Source: Crocosphaera chwakensis CCY0110
GTDB lineage: Bacteria > Cyanobacteriota > Cyanobacteriia > Cyanobacteriales > Microcystaceae
Direction of reading: 5' to 3'
DNA length: 64,000 nt
Assembly (NCBI RefSeq): GCF_000169335.1
Contig: NZ_AAXW01000003.1
Location: 1 to 64,000, forward strand
Both the position numbers and the translations under genes were made by a program. The notes below the pieces were generated by a model that worked only from the letters and a program-made list of their open reading frames with translations, ran no database searches and was not told the origin of the DNA. Shown in pieces: positions 1 through 9,961 of the stretch. Every line of letters starts with the position of its first letter. The first letter of the stretch is position 1.

Positions 1-113
1 TAGGATTATGTTGGGGCAATCCTCAAGATTATCAATATCAATGGGCTAAACCTGATTCTGGCTGTCATCGTATCATCGCTGCTGTCGATCAGCCAAGTTC
101 GATTAAAGTATAG
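1..113 (+). CDS. C-terminal end of an unidentified protein (cut by window start)
   Basis: The window opens inside a gene. The frame beginning at base 3 reads 36 codons (GLCWGNPQDYQ...PSSIKV) to a TAG at 111-113. The fragment is rich in aromatic residues and has two cysteines, and it is too short to assign to a family. It is on the same strand as the phosphatase gene that starts 123 bp further on, and could be its operon partner. No hairpin terminator is visible in between. Coding status is inferred only from the open frame to the window edge. Confidence 0.45.
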   Translation, partial: GLCWGNPQDYQYQWAKPDSGCHRIIAAVDQPSSIKV

Positions 114-236
114 TCTTGTCTTAATCAACTATTAGCCTCAATAGCATCGAAATAGGATTCATTCGCTGGGAAGAGAAACGCTATAATAGCTTATATTATC
201 GGGCTTATTTCTTAAACTGTCCCCACAATTGCCGTC

Positions 237-2450
237 ATGACAGAACCTATGGCAACTATTCAATGTTCTAACCCTGAATGCAAAACTATTAATTCCTTAC
301 AGAATTTAGTATGCGAAAAATGCGAAACCCCTTTACTTAAGCGATATTTGCGACCTTTGGGGGACTGGGTAAAATCATTGGAGGTGGGACAGTTAATTGA
401 TGAGCGTTACTTACTCATCAACCATCAAGTTATTTTAGATGCTAAACCAGGAATTCCACCTGAGTTTAGTGAAGACATTCCTGAAAAAATTAGAAAATAT
501 TTAAGGTTATTTCCTTATCGTCTCCATTTGCCCCAAATCTATACTTACTATAGTCCCTCAACAGAAGATCACGGAAGTGAAATTGCCTTGCTTGAATATG
601 GGACTATTCCCCTGCAAGAGTCGGGAGAACCCTGTCATCCTGAATTATTGCCCCCACTAACACAAATATGGACTCAGACTCAAGATAATCCCTTACGACA
701 ATTAAACTGGTTATGGCAAATAACTAAACTTTGGCAACCTTTAGAAGGACAGCAGATGGTATCTAGTTTACTTGATACTTCTTTGATTCGAGTCAATGCA
801 GGGATGGTTCAATTATTAGATTTTCGTCAAGACGAACATAATTTTCATAATGTAAAAGAACTGGGCAAACTCTGGTTGTCTTTGATAGAAGGGAGTTCCC
901 CCCTCATTGTGGATTATCTTCAGTCCCTTTGTGATTATCTACAACGGGGTAAAATTCCCCATCCTGACTATCTGTTAACTTATTTTGACTCGGCCTTAAC
1001 TTACTGTGGACAATGGTATAACAAAAAATATCAAATTTTCACCTTAACTGACTCAGGTCCGACTCGTAATCATAACGAAGATGCTTGTTATCCAGAAGCA
1101 GGAGAACTCAAAGAACTGTCCCCCGAAGAACCTAACTTTACCATTGTCTGCGATGGGGTGGGAGGACAAGATGCAGGAGAAGTCGCCTCTCAGTTAGCGA
1201 TTGATACCCTAGTTGAGCAAATTCCTCAACTCCCTGCCTTTAGCCAAACTCGTAATAGTCAACAGGGGTTACAAGACTTAGCAGAAGCTATTAATTTCAC
1301 AAATGATCGTATTAGCGAAAGGAATGACGCTGAAAATCGTCACGATAGACAACGCATGGGAACGACTTTAGTTCTAAGTTTAGTCCATGATCATGAGGTT
1401 TATTTAGCTAACGTGGGCGACTCTCGTATCTACCTTATTACCCCTCAAAGTTGTCATCAAGTGACCACTGATGATGATTTAGCCTCTAGAGAAGTCCGTT
1501 TAGGCTATTTATTTTATCGAGATGCTATTAAATATCCCAATGCTGGAGCGTTAGTGCAAGCTTTGGGAATGAGTAATGCCAATTCTCTCCATCCTAATAT
1601 AACCCGTTTGATTACAGATGATGATTGTATTTTTTTGTTATGTTCTGATGGTTTGAGCGATTATGATCGAGTTGATCAATATTGGCCTTTAGAAATTGCC
1701 CCTATCTTATCTCACGAAAAAGATTTACCGACTGCGGGAAAAGAACTAATTAATGTGGCCAATGACAAGAATGGTCATGATAATGTAACGATTTCTCTTC
1801 TCTACTGCCAAATAGAATTAGCTTCTGTTAAACAAACTCCTTTATTGATGGGAGATGTAGAAGCTGTTTTAGAAAGTGTAAAAGAAGAAACTCAACCCAT
1901 TACAGAACCTTCTGATGATTTGCCCTCAGATTTACAGCCCACTGAACCGTTTCCTTATAAGGAAGAAATAACAGACGGTAATAAAACTAATTTTCTGCTT
2001 ATTTTTAGTATTTTAGGAATTCTTGTTCTAATTTTGGGTTTAGGAATCTATGGAATCTTGAAACTGCTACTACCACCTTCTCCCCCTATTTCCCTTCCTT
2101 CTCCTTCCCCTTCTCTAACTCCACGTCCTTCTGCTGAATCTTCTTCTCCTCAACCTGGGGAGTTCATTCAACTTACACAAGTTCTTTCTCTATCGCAAAC
2201 GGCACAAGGGACTGAACCCTATCTTGACCTCCCAGTTGATACTGTATTACAGATTTTACCCTCGGAAGATCCTGAAAAAGCAATAAAAGTTAAAATTTGT
2301 CAAATAGCTTCTGAATCATCCTCTGAAATCTCTTCTACCAAAGAATTAGAGGGCAAAGAAGTTTGGATGATAACCCCAAATTCATCCTCCTCTACTTATC
2401 AAACTTATAAAGGTGAGGTATCAGGAGGTTGTGTAAAATTAGCTCCATAA
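237..2450 (+). CDS. PP2C-type Ser/Thr protein phosphatase with N-terminal zinc ribbon and membrane segment
   Basis: This 737-residue protein should dephosphorylate Ser/Thr-phosphoproteins in a metal-dependent way. The N-terminus has a CxxxC...CxxC zinc ribbon (residues about 9-31), as is common in cyanobacterial kinases and phosphatases. The next 200 residues resemble a degenerate kinase-like region. The PP2C domain runs from about 270 to 525, with the metal-binding motifs RNHNED, CDGVGG (about 305-310), MGTT (about 373), NVGDSR and GHDNVT. A single membrane helix follows (about 585-612), then a proline/serine-rich linker and a C-terminal domain of about 100 residues that probably lies outside the membrane. 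The start is the first ATG; an in-frame ATG four codons later is also possible. The family is clear, the substrate unknown. Confidence 0.88.
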   Translation: MTEPMATIQCSNPECKTINSLQNLVCEKCETPLLKRYLRPLGDWVKSLEVGQLIDERYLLINHQVILDAKPGIPPEFSEDIPEKIRKYLRLFPYRLHLPQIYTYYSPSTEDHGSEIALLEYGTIPLQESGEPCHPELLPPLTQIWTQTQDNPLRQLNWLWQITKLWQPLEGQQMVSSLLDTSLIRVNAGMVQLLDFRQDEHNFHNVKELGKLWLSLIEGSSPLIVDYLQSLCDYLQRGKIPHPDYLLTYFDSALTYCGQWYNKKYQIFTLTDSGPTRNHNEDACYPEAGELKELSPEEPNFTIVCDGVGGQDAGEVASQLAIDTLVEQIPQLPAFSQTRNSQQGLQDLAEAINFTNDRISERNDAENRHDRQRMGTTLVLSLVHDHEVYLANVGDSRIYLITPQSCHQVTTDDDLASREVRLGYLFYRDAIKYPNAGALVQALGMSNANSLHPNITRLITDDDCIFLLCSDGLSDYDRVDQYWPLEIAPILSHEKDLPTAGKELINVANDKNGHDNVTISLLYCQIELASVKQTPLLMGDVEAVLESVKEETQPITEPSDDLPSDLQPTEPFPYKEEITDGNKTNFLLIFSILGILVLILGLGIYGILKLLLPPSPPISLPSPSPSLTPRPSAESSSPQPGEFIQLTQVLSLSQTAQGTEPYLDLPVDTVLQILPSEDPEKAIKVKICQIASESSSEISSTKELEGKEVWMITPNSSSSTYQTYKGEVSGGCVKLAP

Positions 2451-2706
2451 GACCTGAGTTTTGTGGTTCCGAGAACGCTGCACGTATCTAAAGTGATGGA
2501 TTTCTTCCTATTGAAGTAGAGGTATAATAGTAAGGGCGATTATCGTTACTCTTTTTTTAACGAGATAATAAGAAGTTTGAAATTACAAACTTGTTGTCAG
2601 TTATTCGGAAATTTCTTTTCATCTAATTCAGATTATAAAAATTAGGAAACAACAGAAAAAGGGACTAACATTGTATTAGGTTAAAACCGTAAGTCAACGG
2701 AATCCT

Positions 2707-3666
2707 TTAAACAGAAAATAATGTTAAAGAATTAGAATTTATTTGTGATAACTCATAAGATTTTTTCAATGGAACCATTTTGTTATCGTGCAAAAAATCA
2801 ACAGCAATTAATATGTCTATTAATTCTGAGTCAATCATTTTCGGATAATTTTGAACAATTTGACTACAGTTTTCAATAAATGTTTTAACCCAAGCTTGTA
2901 ACCATTGTAATTTTGTTGGATTTAAAATAGTGTTTAAGTCACCCTGAAAAATAATTTCTGCTGATGCAGTCATCTCAAAATTATCTAACCATTCAAATAA
3001 AGGTCGAGAAGACTCCCAATATTTTTGGGTCATGGTTTTCCCTAAATAACGACGACTAATGCCTGTAAGATGATTAAAGATTGCTAGAAAATTTTCAAGG
3101 GTAATAATTTGGGGATTGCTTTGTTTTTTAGTTCTAAATTCTGCAATTGTTGGAGACTGGTTAAGGTGATTTTTGTTATTGGATGTTATTTTCATTAAGG
3201 CAGTTCTAGGATCAAATGAGATGTCAAATTTAGTTCGATCATCATAATAAGCATCTCCTAATTTTGCTCCACTTAACTTGGTTCCATTAAGATAAGCACC
3301 ATTAAATTTTGCTTCTTTAAAGTCACTTTTTGTTAAATAAGCTCCCGTTAAATAAGCACCAGAGAAATCAGTTTGATAGCAATTTGCCTTGATTAAATAA
3401 ATTTTAATTAAAGAAGTTCCTTCCAGGTTAGCCCCCGTCAAATTAACTCCTGTTAAATCTGCTTCATTGAGATAAGCATCCCGCAGATCAGCTCCTGTAA
3501 AATCAACTTCCCTCAAATTAGCATAACTGAAATCAACCCCCCGAAAATCCGTATTACTGAGATTGAGTCCTCTTAAATCGGCACGGCGTAATTGAAATTC
3601 TTGGAAATTTCTTTGGCCCTTTTCATATCTTTCTTTTAAGTCTATGGACTCTTGAGTTTGAAACAT
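2707..3666 (-). CDS. Pentapeptide repeat protein
   Basis: A 319-residue protein whose residues about 25-140 form tandem A(D/N)LxX pentapeptide repeats (for example ADLRGLNLSNTDFRG). This sequence type folds as a right-handed quadrilateral beta-helix. One repeat block is less regular (LIKIYLIKANCYQ). The C-terminal 170 residues have no repeats and look mostly helical; I do not recognise that part. No signal peptide is visible, so it is probably cytoplasmic. It stands alone on the minus strand between two plus-strand genes, so it has its own promoter. Cyanobacteria carry many such proteins, mostly without assigned function. Confidence 0.8.
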   Translation of the reverse strand: MFQTQESIDLKERYEKGQRNFQEFQLRRADLRGLNLSNTDFRGVDFSYANLREVDFTGADLRDAYLNEADLTGVNLTGANLEGTSLIKIYLIKANCYQTDFSGAYLTGAYLTKSDFKEAKFNGAYLNGTKLSGAKLGDAYYDDRTKFDISFDPRTALMKITSNNKNHLNQSPTIAEFRTKKQSNPQIITLENFLAIFNHLTGISRRYLGKTMTQKYWESSRPLFEWLDNFEMTASAEIIFQGDLNTILNPTKLQWLQAWVKTFIENCSQIVQNYPKMIDSELIDILIAVDFLHDNKMVPLKKSYELSQINSNSLTLFSV

Positions 3667-4011
3667 TATTGCTCCTGTTTTTGATAGTTTATATCTAGTC
3701 TATCTTAAATAAAATTGGATTTTTGAAAATATTAAAATTTATTGCAAAGTCCAATTTATTAAGAAACTTGCTTAATTAAATTTAATAAATTCAGTAATTT
3801 CTCGTAAAAAAGAATCGATTAAAGAACTACTATTAGTATTCAAAACTGCTAAGGAATTGTCAAGTTCAAAAAACACTTCAGATTAGTGAGAGCAATCACC
3901 CAATTAACTCAAAGCTAGTTGCGTGATCTATCTTAAAGATTTCTATCGATTAATAGGAACAGTTAAAGTTAAGATAGTAAAGAATTTATAATAAAAATTG
4001 ACCAATTAACC
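3667..4011. other. Intergenic stretch, 345 bp, no gene assigned
   Basis: This stretch separates the divergent pentapeptide and nadB genes and should carry both promoters. On the minus strand a short open segment ends in TAA at 3772-3774 (about 35 codons, reading ...SLIDSFLREITEF). It has no convincing start and could be the tail of a lost gene. I see no RNA gene or strong hairpin. Confidence 0.3.
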
Positions 4012-5685
4012 TTGATATCTCTAGCTGACTCTGTGGAAACAAAGGGTTTAACAACCCAATTTGACATTATTGTAGTCGGGTCGGGAGCAGCAGGACTATA
4101 CGCTGCCCTTTGTTTACCCAATCATTATCGTGTGGCCATAATTACTAAAGATACCTTAAAAACAGGGGCTAGTGACTGGGCTCAGGGAGGAATTGCAGCA
4201 GCTATTTCTCCAGAAGACTCCCCTAAATTTCATCAAGAGGATACCCTCAAAGCAGGGGCAGGCTTATGTGATGAAAGTGCTGTTCAGTTTTTGGTCAATC
4301 ATGCAGACACGGCTATCAAATCCCTTGTTGATATGGGAGTAGCCTTTGACCGAAAAGGAACACAACTAGCTATGACCTTAGAGGCAGCCCATTCCCATCC
4401 CCGTGTGCTACACGCTGCCGATACCACAGGACGAGCTATTGTTACTACCCTCACCGAAAAAGTCATAGAACGACCCAACATAGAGATTATTGCTCAAGCG
4501 ATCGCTTTACAGTTGTGGATTGAGCCAAACAAAAAACGTTGTCAAGGTTTAAGTGTTCTCTATCAAGGACAAATTCATTGGATTCAAGCATCGGCAGTTA
4601 TTTTAGCCACAGGAGGCGGTGGACAGGTTTATGCCCAAACCACTAACCCGACCGTCAGTACAGGGGATGGAGTTGCTTTAGCTTGGCGTGCAGGGGCGAT
4701 CATAAGAGACTTAGAATTTTTTCAATTTCATCCTACCGCTTTAACCAAACCGAAGGCTCCTCATTTTCTCATCAGTGAAGCGGTTAGAGGAGAAGGAGCC
4801 TATCTAGTAGATGCTCAAGGGAAACGCTTTACTTTCGACTATCATCCGGCCGGAGAGTTAGCCCCAAGAGATGTGGTGAGTCGGGCTATTTTTAACCATT
4901 TACAAAGCCAAAACGCCCAAAGTAACGTTTATCTTGATTTACGTCCTATTCAACCTGAGCAAATTCGCTATCGTTTTCCTAATATTATTCGTGTGTGTCA
5001 AAAATGGGGTGTAAATGTCTTTAAAGAGCCAATTCCCGTTGCTCCTGCTGCCCATTATTGGATGGGAGGGGTTAAAGTAGATATAAATAATACGACTTCT
5101 ATAGAAGGCCTCTATGCCATTGGAGAAACGGCTAGTACAGGGGTTCATGGTGCTAATCGCCTAGCTAGTAATTCTTTGCTAGAGTGTTTAGTGTTTGCAG
5201 CTCAATTATCAAAACTTAACGTGACTTCCCCAGTCCCTATGAAAAAGACAGCAGAGCTTGTAATGAACAATCAACAACAATGGGAGCAAGAAATCCCCAA
5301 AATAAGAGAAATTCGCCAAGCTTTGCCCCAGTTGATGTGGCAAAGTGCCGGAATTTCTCGTAGTCAAACCGTATTAGAAGCAGCGATCGCACAGGTTCGT
5401 TTATGGCAACAACAAGTCAAGTCTTTTTCTATGAGTGAACCAATTCTCAATTTATCTCCCAATCAATCGATTAAATTTGAAGAAACCACTGCCCAGAGCT
5501 ATTTACGAACTTGCGTGGAAACCCTCAATCTCTTAGATATTGCTTATTTAATACTCAAAAGCGCATTATTTCGTACTGAAAGCAGGGGCGGACACTATCG
5601 TCAAGACTACCCCCAATCTTCTGACCAATGGGAAAAACATACTCTAGTTTATAATCATCATTGGTCGAAAGGGGAGATTGATTAA
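4012..5685 (+). CDS. nadB: L-aspartate oxidase
   Basis: This enzyme oxidises L-aspartate to iminoaspartate with FAD, the first step of de novo NAD synthesis; NadA then uses the product. The 557 residues match the family length. The N-terminal dinucleotide-binding motif VVGSGAAGLYAAL lies at about 21-33. It is followed by the succinate-dehydrogenase/fumarate-reductase flavoprotein signatures SDWAQGGIAAA, HPRVLHAADTTGR, FFQFHPTAL, ISEAVRGEGAYL and GVHGANRLASNSLLE. The helical C-terminal domain ends with ESRGGHYRQDYP. No ATG is available near the 5' end. The frame opens with TTG at 4012, and a GTG seven codons later is an alternative. The HEAT-repeat gene lies 69 bp downstream on the same strand. 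Confidence 0.95.
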   Translation: MISLADSVETKGLTTQFDIIVVGSGAAGLYAALCLPNHYRVAIITKDTLKTGASDWAQGGIAAAISPEDSPKFHQEDTLKAGAGLCDESAVQFLVNHADTAIKSLVDMGVAFDRKGTQLAMTLEAAHSHPRVLHAADTTGRAIVTTLTEKVIERPNIEIIAQAIALQLWIEPNKKRCQGLSVLYQGQIHWIQASAVILATGGGGQVYAQTTNPTVSTGDGVALAWRAGAIIRDLEFFQFHPTALTKPKAPHFLISEAVRGEGAYLVDAQGKRFTFDYHPAGELAPRDVVSRAIFNHLQSQNAQSNVYLDLRPIQPEQIRYRFPNIIRVCQKWGVNVFKEPIPVAPAAHYWMGGVKVDINNTTSIEGLYAIGETASTGVHGANRLASNSLLECLVFAAQLSKLNVTSPVPMKKTAELVMNNQQQWEQEIPKIREIRQALPQLMWQSAGISRSQTVLEAAIAQVRLWQQQVKSFSMSEPILNLSPNQSIKFEETTAQSYLRTCVETLNLLDIAYLILKSALFRTESRGGHYRQDYPQSSDQWEKHTLVYNHHWSKGEID

Positions 5686-5754
5686 GAAACCATTATCTCA
5701 ACAATTTAAGCTATTAGTAAGACAACTATTAATCTCTGCTTTGAAACCCATATT

Positions 5755-6939
5755 ATGATTTACTATCGTTTATTTCTATTATTATTAATTTGTTTATCTT
5801 ATTTGAGTTCTCCTTCTTTAAGTGGAGCTACCACTCGTCCTCCAATACTAAATGAGAGGGATAGAAACGAAGAGATAATTGCTCAAGGGACGACCAATAA
5901 TTCTACAAATTCCTCTTCTGGGGCAAATTTGTCCTACGATCAGGCAATGCAGGCAGGGTACAAGGCTACTCAACAAAAAGATTATCAAACTGCACAAAAA
6001 CAGTTTAAAACAGCTCTCGAACTAAGACCCAACGATCTCTATGCTCAACAAGCTCTTCAAAATGTTGAATTTTATCTAGCCAAACAAAGTAATCCTTTCA
6101 CTAATTTAACAGGTAGCAGTCTTGTTATTTGGATTAGTTTATTGGTAGTCGTTTTGGCGATTGGTATCGGCATTTGGCTATTTTTACGCCGTGTTTCAAA
6201 CTATTCTCAAGACAAATTTGAAGGAGAATTATTACAACCCCATAAACAACAAGAACTAGCAATCAGCTTAGATGAGGATAAGAATTTTCAGGAAAAAATC
6301 TCCAGTAATAGTGATAATAATAGTGGAAAACAACTAGAGAGAAACAACTCATTACTTTCTCCTCAAACTCATGAGATAGCCTCAAAAAACGCTTCAGAAG
6401 TTTTTGTAGAAACATCAAAACCAGAAACCGCTTTACCCATCCAAACTCCCACTCGTATTTCTAGTGGAGATCCTATTGAAACTTTATTGGAAGAATTACG
6501 AGAAAGCGATCCTAAAAAACGTCGTCAAGCCATTTGGAAATTAGCTCAAACTGCTGATTCTAGAGCAATGAATCCGTTAGTAGATTTGATGATTGATACC
6601 GACTCTCAAGAACGCAGTTTAATCTTAGAGGCTTTATCTCAAATTAGCGCAAGAACCCTGAAACCGATGAATCATGCTTTGACTCTTTCCCTACATGATA
6701 AAAATCCTCAAGTCCGTAAAAATGCTATCCGAGATTTAACTCGCATTTATGAGTTGATGTCCCAAATTAGTCAACTTCTTTGTCATGCAATTGATGATAG
6801 CGATCGCGAAGTTCAAGAGACAGCTAGATGGGCAATTAATCAATTAAATACCCAAATTCCTCCCCGTCTCGATATTCTAACAGGGGATAATTCATCTGAG
6901 GTCACAGTGGAACAATCTTATTCGGATACAATGGATTAA
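5755..6939 (+). CDS. Membrane-anchored HEAT-repeat protein with TPR-like segment
   Basis: A 394-residue protein with a signal peptide or anchor (residues 1-24). A TPR-like helical pair follows (YDQAMQAGYKATQQKDYQTAQKQF, about 62-100), then a membrane helix (about 121-146). A low-complexity linker leads to HEAT/armadillo-like repeats (about 240-370, with ALxQI and VRKNAIRDL units). The layout suggests a scaffold, with an extracytoplasmic TPR part and a cytoplasmic HEAT part or the reverse. It follows nadB closely, but no functional link is obvious. Function unknown. Confidence 0.7.
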   Translation: MIYYRLFLLLLICLSYLSSPSLSGATTRPPILNERDRNEEIIAQGTTNNSTNSSSGANLSYDQAMQAGYKATQQKDYQTAQKQFKTALELRPNDLYAQQALQNVEFYLAKQSNPFTNLTGSSLVIWISLLVVVLAIGIGIWLFLRRVSNYSQDKFEGELLQPHKQQELAISLDEDKNFQEKISSNSDNNSGKQLERNNSLLSPQTHEIASKNASEVFVETSKPETALPIQTPTRISSGDPIETLLEELRESDPKKRRQAIWKLAQTADSRAMNPLVDLMIDTDSQERSLILEALSQISARTLKPMNHALTLSLHDKNPQVRKNAIRDLTRIYELMSQISQLLCHAIDDSDREVQETARWAINQLNTQIPPRLDILTGDNSSEVTVEQSYSDTMD

Positions 6940-7138
6940 CGTGCAGTTCGACGGAAGTAAAAATCAGTAAAATGTAGATCAAACTGTAGTTATTATTGAT
7001 AACTATTCCCTAACTTAAGTTAGTTGTGACTCTGTTAAGTAACCTTTTGACCCCTTATATGCTAACTTTAGCCCTTTAACACCTTAGATGAAATCATAAC
7101 TATTAATCCGACCCCTTGGTTATTAAAGAAGCGTTAAT

Positions 7139-7189
7139 TGCTCCCTGCTCCGAAAGTTAATACTATACTATCTAAAGCGGATCTAGTAT
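7139..7189 (-). repeat. Half copy of the ATACCAAATCC-type inverted-repeat element
   Basis: Read on the minus strand, this segment matches the left half of the element at 15742-15858 (ATACTAGATCCGCTTTAGA, then ATAGTATTAACTTTCGGAGC). It breaks off after GGAGCAGGGAGCA, so the right arm is missing. It also lacks one copy of a 9-bp unit (TTTAGATAG) that is doubled in the 15.7-kb copy. Its left end supplies the last codons and stop of the small gene at 7172-7366. Confidence 0.65.
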
Positions 7190-7366
7190 TAGACCATCAG
7201 ATGAAATCTCAGAAATATCAAAAGTTATCTTATTTAGTATGGAGTCAGTTGTAAAATCTTGACTCAATATTTTAGAGGGTGAAACTTGAATTAAAAACAT
7301 AAATATCAACAGTTCAAGAAACAGATAAACTTGTTTTGCACTCAATAGAAGTTTTATTTTAATCAT
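7172..7366 (-). CDS. Short exported-type ORF, probably truncated by a repeat element
   Basis: 64 codons begin 9 bp after the stop of the esterase/binding-protein gene, on the same strand. The N-terminus (MIKIKLLLSAKQVYLFLELL) looks like a signal peptide or membrane anchor. The last six residues (LILDPL) and the TAG are encoded by the left end of the inverted-repeat element at 7139-7189. The original reading frame was therefore probably longer and was cut by the insertion. No family recognised. It could also be a chance ORF; position and signal-like start are the only support. Confidence 0.35.
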   Translation of the reverse strand: MIKIKLLLSAKQVYLFLELLIFMFLIQVSPSKILSQDFTTDSILNKITFDISEISSDGLILDPL

Positions 7367-7375
7367 AATTTTTAC

Positions 7376-9865
7376 CTAACGATTAATACAATCATCCAAA
7401 TCACTCAACACATAAGATACTTCAGATTTAAACCATTGATTCCAAATTTCTGCCTCAGCTTCACTGGCAATAAATTCGTTAATAACAGTTTTCCATTGAG
7501 GATCATCATTGGGTAAAATTAGCCCGTAATACTCACAAGTTAATGGTTTCGGGGGAATAAGTTGATAGTTTTCTTGGGATAAAGATTGACGTTTCATTTC
7601 CCCAAGTAGTAAAATTCTATCACTAGCTAAGACATCAATTTGTTCTTTTTTTAACGCTTCGATTCCACTAATTCTGCCATAAGAAGCGTCAAATCGTTCT
7701 CGGTTTGCTCTGGGATATTTGTCTGTAATGAATTGTTCTGTTGTCGTGTTTTCTAAGACTCCAATGTTAACATCCGTCAGAGATTGAAAGGGATTAATTT
7801 TACCTAAGTTATTAGGTTTGATTAAAAATTGCGTTCCTGTTAAAAAGAAAAAGTTGGAAAAACTCACCTCCGATAGATCATTTTGAATGGTATTCGGTCC
7901 ACATTCTAAATAAGCTTGCTTTTCTTTGACTAATTCAAAACGGTTATCTAAATTAGAAGCTAGTTGAACCACTTCAATTTCTGTGGGAATATCATAGTTT
8001 TCTTGCAAATATTCTCCTAACTCATGAATGACATCTGCACAATATCCCGCCCATTCTCCTTCATTATTAATATAGCCAAAGGGAGGCGCATCTCCCCTTA
8101 ACGCCACTTTAAGAACCCCAGTGGTTGCTATTCGTTCCATAATCGATCCTGATACTGTGACAGTGGGTTGTTGTTGCAGGAGGGGGGGAATAATAGCCAC
8201 AGGAGGGGTTTCTGAATAAGCTTGTTCAAGTTGTTCAGGTGTAAGAGACTGGACGGTTTGCAGGGTTAATTTTTCTTCGCTAATTTGCTGGTTATAGGAT
8301 GCACTGAGATAGGGCAAATAGTTATCATCTTGGTTAAGATAGGCTTCAAAAAAGGCCACAGAAACCCCTTTAAGGTAAGCCGTTCCTAAGTTTGAGTTAT
8401 CCCCGATTAAAAATTTAGGCATTCCTTCAACGCCTTCGGTATCGCTTTCTAGGGTACTCGAAAAGTGAGTCCCCGGAACCATCACAGAAAGGTGTTTTTT
8501 GGGGGTGTTTAACCAGATAAAAGGATGAACTTGTTCGATCATCACAGGGGTAACTAAGTCTTGACTCCCTCCGACGATAAGAGTAGGAATGTCAATTTTT
8601 TGGATTTCTTCAGGACCAAACAGAGAACTTCCCAAAGGATGGGCCAAGGCGATCGCTTTGACTCTCTCATCTCCTAAGTTATAGTTTTGCTGGGGTAGGT
8701 AACTGCCACGACATTGCAGAAATAGGGAAGAATTTAGCAGTGGGTTCTTTTGTTCGCAGTCTTGGGCGAGTCGTTGATGATTAATATTAGCCCCTGCAAG
8801 GGAATAAGCAGTTGATCCGCCTAAGGAATGACCTAACACACCCACTTTGTCTAAATCTATCCCTGCAACCCAGGATGTGTTGTTTTTGGCCAACGTTTCT
8901 AATTCATCTAGTAGGTTTTTAATATCTAGGGGCCGACTGACGAATTCACTGGGACTGAGGACGACTCGCACTTCTCCCTGTAAAAAGTCCTCACGATAGC
9001 TTAAATCACTACCAATATGACGAGGAACAGCAACGGCAAAGCCATAGGAAGCTAAATGCTCTGCAATGCTATAGTTTCCTTGATAAGAACCAAATCCATG
9101 ACTAATAATGACTAACGGAGACGGGGTTTCTTTCCCTTGAGGAAGATAAAAGTCTACTTCGAGGGGATAATGGGTGGCCAGTCCTTGATTCGTTTGGCGA
9201 ATCTTGGCAATTTCAAAGGTGATTATCTTTTTTTGAAATTGAAACTGCCCAGGGTTCCGTAAATCGGTTAATTGATCTAAATTGCTAAATTTTTCGGCTG
9301 CTGCTTCTTGATTAGCTTGTTGGGCGATCGCGTTAATACTGGTTTTGGTATAGTCAAACAAGGCGGTGAAAGTTTGAAACAATTCTAATATACTATCGGT
9401 TTCAAGTCGTACGTCTTGGCGAGGAAAACGGCGTAAAACGTTGATGATCCCCACCCCTTCAGGATCAGCCGCAGAAAGGACTAAAGATGACCGTAAGGCG
9501 TAAAATCCGTTGGTATTTCCTTCCATTTGTACTAAGTCTCCCACTCGTTTAAGCAGGGTTTTGCCAATACCCACTTTAGTCAAATGAGAGACAACAACCG
9601 GACTAATAGGAAAGCGTTTTTGTAGCAGTCCCCGAAACTGAGTCAGGGTAGCTTCATCAAGATAATTAGTATATTTAGCTAAATCTGGGGAAATTTCTCC
9701 CGTTTTTTCAAATTCTTCTAGGGAATCAAGAGAAACGGTAAAATCTCCTAATACGGAAAGATTAAAGACCACTCTTTCTGCACCAAGCATAGGTTTTCCT
9801 TGTCCGAGTAGCATTAAAAAAGTGACGGAAAACAATAGAGATTGAATGGCTTTTTTAAGGTTCAT
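7376..9865 (-). CDS. Exported alpha/beta hydrolase (DUF1400-type) fused to a family-3 solute-binding domain
   Basis: An 829-residue exported protein with a signal peptide at 1-28. Residues about 29-160 match the DUF1400 region found before cyanobacterial chlorophyllase/PAF-hydrolase-like esterases. An alpha/beta hydrolase domain covers about 215-530, with the oxyanion region ISHGFGSYQGN, the nucleophile elbow GHSLGGS (about 343-349) and a likely acidic residue and His in PTLIVGGSQD and VPGTHFSS. From about 576 to the end it is a periplasmic amino-acid-binding-protein fold (family 3), starting GVLKVALRGDAPPFGY and including a Trp/Asp-rich C-terminus. Esterases of this class usually stop before that point, so the binding domain is an added module. 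Substrate unknown; an ester whose product is sensed or bound is only a guess. Confidence 0.8.
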   Translation of the reverse strand: MNLKKAIQSLLFSVTFLMLLGQGKPMLGAERVVFNLSVLGDFTVSLDSLEEFEKTGEISPDLAKYTNYLDEATLTQFRGLLQKRFPISPVVVSHLTKVGIGKTLLKRVGDLVQMEGNTNGFYALRSSLVLSAADPEGVGIINVLRRFPRQDVRLETDSILELFQTFTALFDYTKTSINAIAQQANQEAAAEKFSNLDQLTDLRNPGQFQFQKKIITFEIAKIRQTNQGLATHYPLEVDFYLPQGKETPSPLVIISHGFGSYQGNYSIAEHLASYGFAVAVPRHIGSDLSYREDFLQGEVRVVLSPSEFVSRPLDIKNLLDELETLAKNNTSWVAGIDLDKVGVLGHSLGGSTAYSLAGANINHQRLAQDCEQKNPLLNSSLFLQCRGSYLPQQNYNLGDERVKAIALAHPLGSSLFGPEEIQKIDIPTLIVGGSQDLVTPVMIEQVHPFIWLNTPKKHLSVMVPGTHFSSTLESDTEGVEGMPKFLIGDNSNLGTAYLKGVSVAFFEAYLNQDDNYLPYLSASYNQQISEEKLTLQTVQSLTPEQLEQAYSETPPVAIIPPLLQQQPTVTVSGSIMERIATTGVLKVALRGDAPPFGYINNEGEWAGYCADVIHELGEYLQENYDIPTEIEVVQLASNLDNRFELVKEKQAYLECGPNTIQNDLSEVSFSNFFFLTGTQFLIKPNNLGKINPFQSLTDVNIGVLENTTTEQFITDKYPRANRERFDASYGRISGIEALKKEQIDVLASDRILLLGEMKRQSLSQENYQLIPPKPLTCEYYGLILPNDDPQWKTVINEFIASEAEAEIWNQWFKSEVSYVLSDLDDCINR

Positions 9866-9961
9866 CGATCTGGGATGGTATTAAGTTAAATTTTAATGCC
9901 TCTATTTTTAACGATCTACCTAGTTAAATCAAGAATAGGTTTAGGTAAATTAGCAAACATC

